Below are positions 11,301 through 23,300 of a stretch of DNA of 31,663 nt, one piece after another. This stretch comes from Coptodactyla brooksi (lineage: Eukaryota; Arthropoda; Insecta; Coleoptera; Scarabaeidae): contig JAWQRM010000081.1 of NCBI GenBank assembly GCA_033557675.1, positions 1 to 31,663 on the forward strand. Direction: 5' to 3'. Position 1 is the stretch's first letter; the number at the start of each line of letters is the position of its first letter. The notes under the pieces were generated by a model. That model had not been told where the DNA came from. It searched no databases and worked only from the letters and a program-made list of their open reading frames with translations. Both the position numbers and the translations under genes were made by a program.

Positions 11301-14300
11301 TCCCAGTGAAAAGTTCCAGTTTGGGAAAACTTCAGTTACGGAAAGGCTTCAAATATTTCAATTACATGCAAGCTGGATAGTAGAGCACAGGACGAAAAAA
11401 TATTTGTAGTTAGAGAGAATTTAAGGAGTTAAGGGAGTTCGAGTTAGAGGAGATTGACTGTAACTCATAACTCACTGTAACTGTAACTCATAAAGAGATA
11501 TGTGAAGTGTATGGTATTCATGTCCTAATAAATGTTAAGTTTATGATGTTGTCTTAACAGAACACACTTGTCAGAACTACTTTGCCAAATTTTGTTCTGG
11601 AAATTTTTCATTTAAAGATGACCCATGTTCTGGTCAACTAACTGAAGTTGATGATGACCAAGTCAAAGCCATAATTGAATCAGATCACCATATTTCAATA
11701 TATAAGACATTGGGGTTCCACATGAACTGAAAGAGTAATGTAAGCGATCTATTTTTGAAACAAATGATAATTGATGATGAGAAGTGGAATGCTTACAATT
11801 ATACCGACTGAAAAATATTGTGGAGTAAAGGTGATGAACTATCACCATCCATATCAAAAGCTATTGCATCAAAATTGATGGGATATTTTGCCATATTTTG
11901 AGTTGCTTCCAAGGAACCAAACATTCATCATTTCAGATATGTACTGTAAGTAACTAGTGAAATGAAATAAAGCAATTAAAGAAAAATGTCCAGAATTGGC
12001 AAATCGTGAAAGATGATAAAAGTTTATTGAACAGAATAGAAAATATATAATTGATTATATAGAAATATATCATCTGTTGTACAAAAATCGTGCTGTATTT
12101 TATAGAATAAAAACCAAAATTACTTTTGCAACTACCCGATAACACAGGGTTTTCAGAAATGTCCAAGCTACACATGACCACAACTAGTTAAGCAACCAAA
12201 CTTGCAGTATGGTAATGATTATAATAAAGCACTCTCACTACCACAATTGAGTAACTCAGTGGTATAACAAAATTAATTTACTGTTAAAAAACAGGAAAAC
12301 AATTTTATTATTATCAAAGGTATTGAATCCTATAATTAATTATAAAAATACTCAGTTTACGAACGCCCATGTTTGAAAAACAAATTCCAACAAACTACGA
12401 TAAACAAATTCTTAGAATAGGAATTTGTAATTGGGACTCACGTGGGACTTGGATATTTTTGAAAGCCCGGTGTTAGCTTAATATTTTACCAATCATGCAA
12501 TAGTTGCATTTGAAATAATTTTTTTATAAATCATTTTTATTTTATGAATAGTATCGCTTTTTTTGTGCAGTATTGTGATAAATTTTGATTATTGAATTTC
12601 TTTTAGGATTGTATGTCAAATATACATGCCAAAGACTACTGCATAGAAGAAGTGAATGATTTGAAATTGTTAGAAAAGCTCTTAACATTTCATACTATAA
12701 ATGAATAGGCACATCAGCAAAATTGGTGTACTTTTTTTTCTAATTTTCTAAATTGTGATTCTATCAATCAGACATAAAATATTTGGTCAATATGATCAGA
12801 ATTTGAGGTAATTTACTAAGAAAGACTTAATAAACTCATGCTCAAGAAGTTGAGAACTGAATACTAATCTAGTCTGTAGAAGTGTAATAAAATATTTTTA
12901 TATTTTTTTTATAATATTTCTGGTTGTAAGTCCAAAAGTGGTAAAAAACATAAAAAAGAAAATATTAGAAAGTATTTTTTTATGTAAATAATTGCACTTC
13001 TCTCAAAAATAATGCTTAGAATTTAAGAACAATCAATTTGAATGTCTAAATCGAAACATTATAATAAAGTATAATTTTTTCACCAATCACATTTGTTTGG
13101 TTGTCACATTGAACTGGAGAAAATCACATACGCAACTCTTCATGATTTGATGAATGTCTTAGCTACAGAGTTAATCTGTTGTGGTTCTTCCTATATTCGA
13201 TCATATTCTGATGACTTATGATAAGAATGACAATATTGGAATATCAAAGTCCTACTAATGTGAGAAAAATTTGGCAGTTGTTAATTTTCTGATAATTAAA
13301 ATGTGATCAAGTGACTATTTCAATTTTTGACCGAATACATTCAGAATGGATAGAAACGAATGTTACCATTACTATGCACGCAAAATTACTATGCACAAAG
13401 TAATTATTTTGTCCTACTCAATTAAAAATAATACATACACTGTGAATAGTTCATATAAATATTGTCACTACACTTTTTCAGGCAAACTGACTCGATGCAG
13501 TAGTTCACACTATGCGGTATATTAAACATGATAATAAATCATTTAAACCAGCAATTCACATACATGCATTTGATATATGGATTTTTCAAATGTAATTCAG
13601 GAAAATCAAGATGAATAATTGCTAAATAAGAACAAGTTACTTGAATACCTATGAGATACCATTGAAATTGTGTTATTGATTAACTCGGTTATTGTCTGAA
13701 ATAAGAAATGATAAGAACAAATAATTTAACTTAATTTTGAAGTATTTAACAACAAAAAAAGAAATCTTTTAAATTTTCAAAAAAACAAGTTTTAAATTAA
13801 ATTTTGTCTCAGTCACTGAATGTCAAACAAACTTACTTTAAATAGTATTGTGAGGTTGACAATGTATTTATTGTGAACTGTCTAAAATTACTTTTTTATA
13901 ATGTGAATGTGACCTGCATATGAGTTATATGCATAGTTTGACGGTTCCGATGTCACCTTATAATTTGTACAAGAAACTCTCCACATTTAGATTGTATATT
14001 TGAGAATAACAAAATTCCTTTATAAGATGTATGCGGTATTAACAGTAAAAAAGTTAGTCGCATTATATAAACTTGTTGCACTTCATTATATAAACTTGTT
14101 GCAAAAATAAAACTCCAAAAATGAAAGGGGGGCAGTCAGTAGGATAGCATCACAAGTGCCATATCATCATTGAGATTTGAGAGTTGGTAATATTTCAATA
14201 TTTTGGATGCTCCTGAAGAAAAAGCAGTATTGAGGAGTAAGGACCCCGAGATCGTAGAGTAAGTAAAATTTACTTACTACTACATGCATTTGCAAAGAAT

Positions 14301-17300
14301 TTGCAACAAATATGCGAATAATAATTATGTAAAGACATTATAATTCAAATAAAACAATTCTTGATAAATTGAGAGATAGAATAAAAATACTAATCTGTTC
14401 ACGAAATGAATACTTGGCAGTGGTAAGAATGCAATTTACTGTTATTTTAGAGATAAAAGTCTATTTTCAGCAAAAGTTTATTTGCTGAATTTAACCGAGG
14501 ATATTTAACTATTGGTAAACCATATTACTTCATTGCCACAAAAATAAAAGTTCTTTATTTAAAATCTGTTAAAAAACTCCAAAACTGAAAGTTATGTACC
14601 TTGACGTTAAGCATTACAGGCTATCAAACAACCTGACATCAAATTCTTTAATTTTACGTTCAATATTTTAAGTATGTAACGAGAATACGTAACAACAGCA
14701 AACGTTAATAATTTTAAGAAATATTTCAATGTCTAGCAATGATGAATACCAAATGTGTTTGCGTTCACGTATTGTCCTATATTAGAAAAATTCTGTTTTG
14801 CATAAAAATGTTCATTTTTGAAGTCGACCTAATCGTTTTGGACGTATTTTTCATGGTGATTTAAAATCCGTCCTGGAAATTTCACAAAAGCATAGTCTTG
14901 GCATTTTCTAAGTCCAATTCTGCAAAAAGAAACGTGACAGTTCAATGTCACCATACGAGCAGGAATACAATTTACTTTTAAACATTTTGTGCATGATGAA
15001 AGATTAACAGGCTAATGTTCTGTCAATTTTATAAACACTGAAAGACTTGCATTGTATGCAATTAACGCATAATAGCAAGACATTTTTGAACAAGTTGTTA
15101 ACAAATATCCAGCTGGCTTGCAAATTCACTAACTTATAATTTCTTGGAATAAGACAATTCTAAGGTAGAACAACAGGTTCGTATTCAGGTTCCGGTTGGC
15201 TAAAGAACATCTTATATTTATAGAACAGCTTCAATTATGCCCGTATAAGCATTATAATACCAATTAATGACTTTTTAACAAACGGCTTGTACAGAATCTA
15301 CCAGTTCGCCAGCACATTTATTATTCTTTGAGAAGATTTCCACAATTGCAGAACTGCGAGTTCGTATCACATTTCAGTTGGCTAGAGAACATCATAAGTG
15401 TAGGCATAATTAAAATTTGGAAACAACGCCAAATACGGCATAGTAAATGAATTTCTTCATTGTTGTTATGCCTTCTATTCACTGCTATGTTACAGAAACC
15501 TGCACACAAACATGATAGCGTAAACAGAATGAAAAGAATGAATTGGATATGCTTTTATTCCTTAATCATTTGTAGTAGACTTAAGTATAATTGAATTACT
15601 AACACCTTGTATATAGGCCATACACCCACACATTTCCTTTTTCTACAGTGCTGGATATTATTTTTTATTTCATGTTTAAAACCAATATCACAAGAAGTAG
15701 AAAACAAAGTATTAAGTAATGCAGTAAATTAAAAAAATAATAACCACCAATCTGCGACAGATTCCAACAAAAATAAAATAATAAATAAATAAAAACAAGT
15801 GCTGTAGATAGGAAGTCAAACAAAGGTTTAGTACACACATCTTTTGGAAGGTTAGAGACGTATTAACCATAAAACAAATTGGAAGTATTAATTTATTAAA
15901 TAATACAGGGTAAATGAATAAAACAATAAAACAGATATTTTAGAGAAATAAAGAGACATGCCTTCATTTCATTTTAAACTAATTCTTTAACCAACGGTTA
16001 CAACGAAACTGCGAACTTTAATAATTCTACTTAATAAAAAGTACACAGGTGAATTAAAAACAAAGAAAGCACAGCATTAATTACTCGTAGTGAAGCACTT
16101 CACATACAATGATATGCAAAGTTACCGTTACCCATGAATGCTTAAAATTAGTGTTAGTAAAAGGTAAAATAAAATAAACTTAATTATGAACAGTTTAGTC
16201 CGTAGTTTCCTTACTATTTTAATAATCGCTTAAATTAGGAGACCATACAGAATGCCGTTGGTCGAATTTTAGCAGGAAGTAACTTTGCATTCACTTCTCA
16301 TTAATCTTAGAAAATTGAACTAACCTTTTGGAGAATTTGGAGCTTATTTTAGAAAAGAACGATGTTCTGGTCGAGTGTGGAGAGTCCCCAGTTGGCGTTC
16401 CTTGGGTGTAAAGCAGTTTAGGTCTTGTCTGTCCAGAATGGAAAGTGCTACGCGATGACGTGTTCCTTGGGAAGTATTGCGTTCGCGTCGTAGCTGGAGA
16501 TGCACTGGTATGACCGCTATAAGAAGAAAACATATGCATTTTAAACCTAATTATCATAGCTTTTATAACTAGAAAAATGTAGAGGAACAAAATACAAGTG
16601 GAAATTATAAACAGAAGTTAAGAACATATTTCTAAACAACAATCAAAATCATGCTAAAAGCTTAAATCTAACAATATTTTATTACAATATATAGCTTAAA
16701 TATAACACATTAACGCTTTGGCTGTGTGTGTGTAGTGGTATACTTCATGTTCGTACAATATTTCATAGCTAAGACTAAAATTGTTTTTTATGACTTATTG
16801 AACAAGATTACAAAGTACCCAAAGAGCGGGTCGCTAAATAATGATACCAATATAGGGATAAACTCGCAAATTGTATTATATACACAAGATATTTGTTTAT
16901 CTCCGTTATAAACAAATAATATTCTTTGACTCCCATTGATCGATAGGTGCGGTTTTTATTTAAAATGTCTAAACTATGCTTCAAGTGAACACGTGCCTTC
17001 TTCTTGAATATGCACTGTATAATTCTTCCTCTTATGCGGCTATGCAATTGAAGCATGATTAGAAAACGTTTAAACAAGAAGACAGATTGAATATACCGAG
17101 TGCTGATCCTAAATCCGATCTCAATCCCACCTCAGCGCTTGTATGCAAGACGAGGTACAGCCATGTCATATTTATTTTCCTTATTTATTTTCTTCAATTT
17201 CACATCATTACTGTGAGTAATTATTTGATCATTAGAAATGTTGGTTATTGCAAAACCACCATCAAAACATGTTTTGCATATAATTGTGGAAATATTTCTG

Positions 17301-20300
17301 AAAATAAATTTGCAGAAGAAAGTTAGTTACATCAAAAATGTTATTTCATGGATTGCGTTTACCATGTGGTGCTCGTAAGGTGTTTGAGCTTTAAACTGTT
17401 GAGTCAATTCGAAGTTTCAAAAAAAATATCAAAACGTAACAGGTGTTAATATTCCGTTTTATCTAATTTTACTGCTTGAGTAGTAATATCAGCATTATGT
17501 TTGGGATGGCAAAAGAATCCTACATCACCAAATGTTCCCACTAACAGTAAATTTTATCAATGCACTTGTAATGTTAGTTTTGTGAAGTGGCATCCTCTGA
17601 TGGATTTGATACTACATACTCAATGTTTAATTGCAATAAGAATAATCTTGATTGAATTCGGCTCAGTAGGTTTTGCGATCATCAAAAGCAATTGACTGAT
17701 CTCACACACCATCTGAACTTTAGCATAAACTCCAAATTTTTATAATATTTGCCTAGATTAATAATTATGTATTTAAAAACTGGGAACAGCTAGTTTATTA
17801 TGTGTCATCATTGGGGCTGTTGTTATTTAATGCAAATGTGACTTTTATAATAGATGATTAAAGTAACCATACATTTTCAATAACATGACAACTAAGGATA
17901 TTACAGTAATACGGCGGTATTAGTTATTTCAATTTTGGTTAGTCCCACAGAATGAAGAAGGCATGGGGAGAAGAATCAGGGATCGATCAATTAAAGCAAG
18001 CTATCACTGCTCCTGTGCACTGTGATGGTTTTCTATCCATTTGAAACTCAGAATTGTCAAACACTAAAAGCTTGTAGGGAAGATACAATTTGATTAGGGC
18101 ATTAGAGAAAAAAAAATAAATTTTGTTCTACAAAAATGGGTTAATTAGAAAATCTCTAAATTTCCCAATCAAGATATTGATTTTTTTGTGTTAAATTACT
18201 AGGTGGCCAGAAAGTATGGCTTCCCTACTTTGAATCTACCATTTTCATTATCTGTTCCACCTAATACATTGTGTTGTACATTTCATGCACACATAGAAAT
18301 GTGAAATATAAAAAGAAGTTTGTTGGTTGTTGAACGTGAATAGAAAATTTGTCTGGACATTTGAAGGCTATGGCCATAAAACCTATCAAAACACTAAATT
18401 GGGCAGGAAACAGGATCAGGGACAATTTTCAATGTTCTCTCAGCAAAATGACTGCAAGGCGGGAATCAATAGGGAGACTTTTATTGAAGCGTCAAAATAA
18501 ACTTAACACTAAAGCCAGTGAAACTCAAGAAAGCACAAGATTTGAGTGGCAATAAAAAGTCAAATGAAAACAGAAAACAATCGTACGGGTTTTATGTGCT
18601 ATATGTTCGAAATGTTATTCGGAATAACATTTCAAATGTTTCTATACAAAAAAAACATCAATCATAGGATAAGTCTTTGAACAGAAATGTTTCCTAAGGG
18701 AGATGTAAGCTCATAAAAATAGTTTCCAACACTAATTTATAATTCCAAATAGTCTGGGTCTGACATGGCAACCATATTGGAGCAACGCCCAGTGCTGTTG
18801 TTTTCTTCAAGTGAAAAAGATTTCACTTTTATGATTATTGTGTTTTGAAGTGCTTAGAAAAATTAGTCAGTTGTCATTCTAAGTTGAATATACGTGTGAA
18901 AGTAAGAAAAAAACATTTATTTTTCCTGTTTTGAGCAAATGTAAGATAGGTTGCATAAATATACACATATTCTTGCATTGTTAATTTATAATGCAACATG
19001 GATATGTTGTGTGAAGACAAATTGTTAATGTAGAAAAAGAAAGTGGTAGTTTTTGAATATTTTAAAAAGCCAGCTCCAATTATTAATTTGTTTTACTGTA
19101 CTCAACTTTCTCATTTGTTTGCATTTATCTGGAATAAGGAGTTTATGTGTAGCTTCAAAAAGAAGTGCCTTGCAAAAACAACAAGCAAAGAGCAATTAAT
19201 GTTCATATGTATGTCTGTACACACTATGTAATTTTTACATTATTTCTTCTTTTCATCAAATTTAATTCTTTTAGTTTTGATTCTCTAGTTTTTCCGTAAT
19301 TCTAGTTTCTTGTAAACTATCCAACTTGAATTCCAATCCTATCGAACTTGAATCATCTAGACCTTAGCGTATTTAGAAAACTAATGAGAACAATACTGGG
19401 GAATGTTTAATAAAACAAAAACAAATTGCAACAAACATAAACAAATAACAATTGTAGAATACTACACAAATAAAATCAACTGACCTATTTTGACATAACA
19501 CCGCCTACATGCTAACATAGCGTATCTACTACGGGAAATCTAACGTACCTAGAACGGAGGGGATCAGTAGTATTTTCAGTTCCGCTACTACTAACAGAAG
19601 CTGATTTGACGTGACCTTTGTTGGGTCTCAAGGTGTCTCCGGTACTACCCAACCCACTAGCCACACAGTTAGCAGAAAACAGATATTAGTCAGGGTAATA
19701 GGCAGGAACAATAGTTAGACAGTCATTATTACAAAAGCCTTTGATTTACTCTGGTTACAAGAAATAACACAAAGGTATTACTAGTTGAAAATCCAAAATG
19801 TTAGATGTTACTACTATCAACTGCAATAGAAGCTCTGTTAAACATACCTAGGTGTCTCTGTAGTTAGATTGGTCTTTTCGTTGCTGCCACTTTTCGGTTC
19901 GTAACTAACAGTAGAACGTCTACCAACGGAGCCGCCTGAAGTTAGAGGTTTTGTGGTAACCGTGTTGCTCTTAGCTACAGTTCGTGGCTTACCTGGACTT
20001 TGTAAACCTAAATAAAACAAACAAACACAAAGAAGATACTATTAGAACATTGCAATATTACGCTCAACAGTAAACAACCACAACACCTTGAGAAAAGAGA
20101 AAAGTTAGATCCATGACGCATCTAGCATTATACCAAGTGCATAACCAAAAAAGAAGGAGCATATAGTTGTAATTTATTGACCGATTTAACTATTCAAATA
20201 TGTACTAAAATGGGATTCATTTTGCATTTTCCAGTAAACAAATTAGATTCTTTTCAATTGCTGATTATGATAATTAATGTGTGGTACTGTAGTATTCCCC

Positions 20301-23300
20301 ATCGAATCCCTTTATATTCATTATTAAATAGTAAAATAACGAAGCAATAAGCTCACTCATTTTTTGTTGGACACCCGGTATATAATTTCCAGTCAAAGCT
20401 AAAAGAAGACAGATCTGCTACGAAGCATAAGAGTATAATTGACTAATTTCTTACATCGGTGATATATTATTGTACTTATACTCAAAATAATAATATTATT
20501 ATATTATTATTTTGAATATATATTATTATTAATATAATATTATTATATTAATAATAATAATAATATTGGGGAGTAGAAGTAAGTTTTAAAGGATTTACTA
20601 GAGGGGGCGTTTAGTATGAAATCACATCGGGCCATATTGTAACCACATTCATGTTAAAGCATTAGGCATTATTTTTTAGTATATATCATTTTGTCAAAGT
20701 GTAAACAACATAGTATTTTTAAGCATTGAATATGTCGACTTTTGTGCCAACAAAACGCAATTTATGGGAAGCTTTACTTTTCTGTTCTCATTTGAAGCAA
20801 AAACCAGCTGAAGGTCATCGATTGCTGTATGAGAAAGGAAGGTCAGAAACATTTGAAGATGCCAAATTGGAGGCACCATCAGATTAAGACTTGTGTCAAA
20901 TGTTAGAAGAACTTGTGGAAACTTTGGAAGTGACTCAACAAGCCATTTCATTACACCTGAAAGCCATGGGTATGATGCAAAAACAAGGAAATTGAGTGCC
21001 ATATGAATTTAAACCAAGAGATGTGTAAAATTTTGTTCCAATCGTTGAAAAGAAAGGGTTTTTTGATGGGTATGATGCAAAAGCAAAGAAATTGAGTGCC
21101 ATATGAATTTAAACCAAGAGATGTGTAAAACTTTGTTCCAATCGTACAAAAGAAAGGGTTTTTTGCGTCGTATTGTCACTGGCGATGAAAAGTAGATAGA
21201 TTACATCAACATGGACGGCTCATGCTCATGCTCTGTATTTAGTGGTATCACCTAGGTGTTGTTTACTATGAGCTACTACAACCTAATGAAACAGTCGCAG
21301 TAGATTGCTACGGACCACAATTGATGTGTTTGAACCAAGCAGTGAGGAAAAAACAGCCGCAATTCGAGCAGAGACACGATAAAGTGATTCTGCAGCATGA
21401 CAATCCTCGGCCACATGTTGCTAAAGCAGTTAAAACCTACTTGGAAATGGGGAAATGGGATATCCTACGCATTCACCAGACATGGCTTCTAAAGAAGATA
21501 CCAAGAAATGGATCGATTCGTGAATAGCCTCAAAAGATGCTTTTTCGACGCGGAATTCGTATGCTGTCAGAAACATGGGAAAAAGTAGTGACTAGCGATG
21601 GACAATACTTTGCATAAGATGCATGGTACCAATTCTTCACAATAAAGCTCCAATTTTCACAAAAAATCCTTTAAAGCTTACCTCCTACTCCTGATACATA
21701 AAGCAGGTATTGACGTATTTATTGGCTTATTGAATTCACTGCCATAGTGAATTTGTTGCTTATTTAGCAGTAAGAACATATAAAAGTTTACTCGCAAATG
21801 GGATAATTATATGAGTGAAATTGAGAAGCATGGTATACGCACTAACTAAATTTTTATTACTAGCTGTTACATGTCTTATCCTCAAATTCCACATTAAGAT
21901 CAACAAAATTGATTGTATTTAATGAAGATAATATCATCTCTTTAGTAGTCCATGAAATTAAAAGAATTAAATATTTTACCAATTAATTTTTACATTTTTT
22001 TACACTTAAGATTATTTATTTGAACAAATATATTTATTACATTAAAATTATATATTATAATTAAATATTGGATCCTAACATAAGTGAAGACGGATGGATG
22101 ATCAAGACAGACATATGTTTTAATTATAATAATGCCATCCAGTCATGAATAATAAGATCTAAAAACAGTATTTCCTCAGTTGATCAACGTGTGTTTCTTA
22201 GTTTTGTGCAGGCCCAATAGACTCTTTGTAGTCAGGATGAGTCATGAATTCAATTTTATTAAGATGTTAAATTTATTTATGGATATCAGGTAACTTATTA
22301 CATATATGTTAAACATCCTAAGTTACTAAAAGGTAGACAAACATACAAAATGAAACACTAGACATCTTGACATCACATATATTTAAAAAAAAGAACATAA
22401 ATTTAACTTTTATAATTAACTTTTTGTGTAAGTGAAATTCGTTTTGAATAAAGGAACCTTTTTTTTGCGTGTATCTATCACATATCCACAGTCATATATG
22501 ATTACATACAGACTTAAATCTAATCTTTAAATGCAAATTTTGATTTTAATATTTGTGAACTAAAAAAAAGCTGATAACTAACTCGGGTACAATAGTATAT
22601 TGACAATATTAGTCAATTTTACTTTAAAATTTCAATATAGCTCGGAATTTGGGCATTATTATGAATGACAATATGAAATTCTGAGCATGTGGGACTCTAA
22701 AATTGATACATAATAACTGGTTCTTCTTAAACCAACACACAACAAAAATCTGTGAGTCTCTTGTCCTCCCCAGCCTAATTATTGTGATTCTTTTTACGGC
22801 ACTTTCACCCATGATGCAGATGCTCAGCGAATTCAAAAGTTGCAAAATTCCTGCACAAGATTAATTTTTGGCATAAGATGACAGCAAAGAGTTTCACATG
22901 AACTGAAGGATGCTGGGTGGCTATCCGTGAAGGACGGAAGATTGTTGCACATGTCCTGCCTGTTCTATAAAATAGAACCGCATTTATATCATAAGATAAG
23001 GTACAGGGCGGATATTCATAATCTCAATCTGAGGCGCAAATTACTACTTTTCCGCACTGGTTCATTGAATAGAAAATTTCAAAAAATGTTTTACATATCA
23101 AATACCTAAAGTGTGTAATTTTGTTCTGGTTTCTATTAAATATTTCTCAATAAAATCTTTTAAAAAACGATTGCATGAAATTATCTTTGACAAAATGTAA
23201 GATTGTATAATAGCGTACATCATTGTGCAATTCTACATTGCTTAAAAGCTATATAATCTATTCTGAAATACTTTGTATCTAAATAAATACGGGTTCTTGC

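Larger units (their letters stand above)
11055..12139 (+). mobile_element. mariner (cecropia/Hsmar1-like), inactive
   Basis: A 1085-bp element. Its 30-bp inverted ends read tcaggttgctgcaaaagtaa (11055 onward) and, from the right end, tcgggtagttgcaaaagtaa, with TA immediately outside both ends. The GxxGxTGCAAAAGTAATTxxGGTTTT pattern is that of Hsmar1/cecropia-type mariners. Transposase traces run on the plus strand: MECKNEHFYH near 11238, then FAKFCSGNFSFKDDPCSG and VDDDQVKAIIESD near 11580-11690, DDEKW with the first catalytic Asp near 11776, and EQNRKYIID near 12030. Most of the catalytic core between these is deleted, and stops and a MITE interrupt the rest. Confidence 0.9.
6909..16324. other. 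par-1: 9.4-kb par-1 intron
   Basis: The largest complete intron, between the SKFSKR exon and the 54-nt exon. It holds the CpG island at 10060-10330, a mariner with a nested MITE at 11055-12139, and several hairpins and short duplications listed separately. Outside those I see no exon with consistent splice signals or phase, and no RNA gene. Confidence 0.7.
20566..21694 (+). mobile_element. mariner element, inactive
   Basis: A 1129-bp element with TA on both sides (20564-20565, 21695-21696) and inverted ends ttggggagtagaagtaagtt and, from the right, tcaggagtaggaggtaagct, both continuing into ttaaaggattt. The plus-strand transposase starts MSTFVPTKRNLWEALLFCSH at about 20731. It has the cro/paired-like segment LVETLEVTQQAISLHLKAMG, then RRIVTGDEK (first Asp), VYYELLQPNE, RHDKVILQHDNPRPH (second Asp) and, near the end, WEKVVTSDGQYFA with a stop at about 21625. 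Deletions remove residues in the N-terminal third and the third catalytic region; stops and a 100-bp duplication also break it. Non-functional. Confidence 0.93.

Noticed and set aside
15321..15509. Minus-strand Cys-rich frame as a possible odorant-receptor C-terminal exon.
   Set aside because: It lacks the conserved receptor tail motifs, and the region is explained by the tandem duplication.
17087..17150. GC-richer patch that could be an extra par-1 exon on the minus strand (EVGLRSDLGSALG).
   Set aside because: Using the available acceptor and donor, the exit phase is 1 while the flanking exons need phase 2, and the splice sites are weak.
18349..18555. Lys/Arg-rich 68-codon frame as a gene or gag-like piece.
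   Set aside because: I cannot match it to any family, and flanking frames show no continuation.
20484..20563. AT-rich tract as a replication origin or CRISPR-like repeat.
   Set aside because: It is simple TAA/TTA sequence without spacers or unit structure, next to a mariner TA target site.
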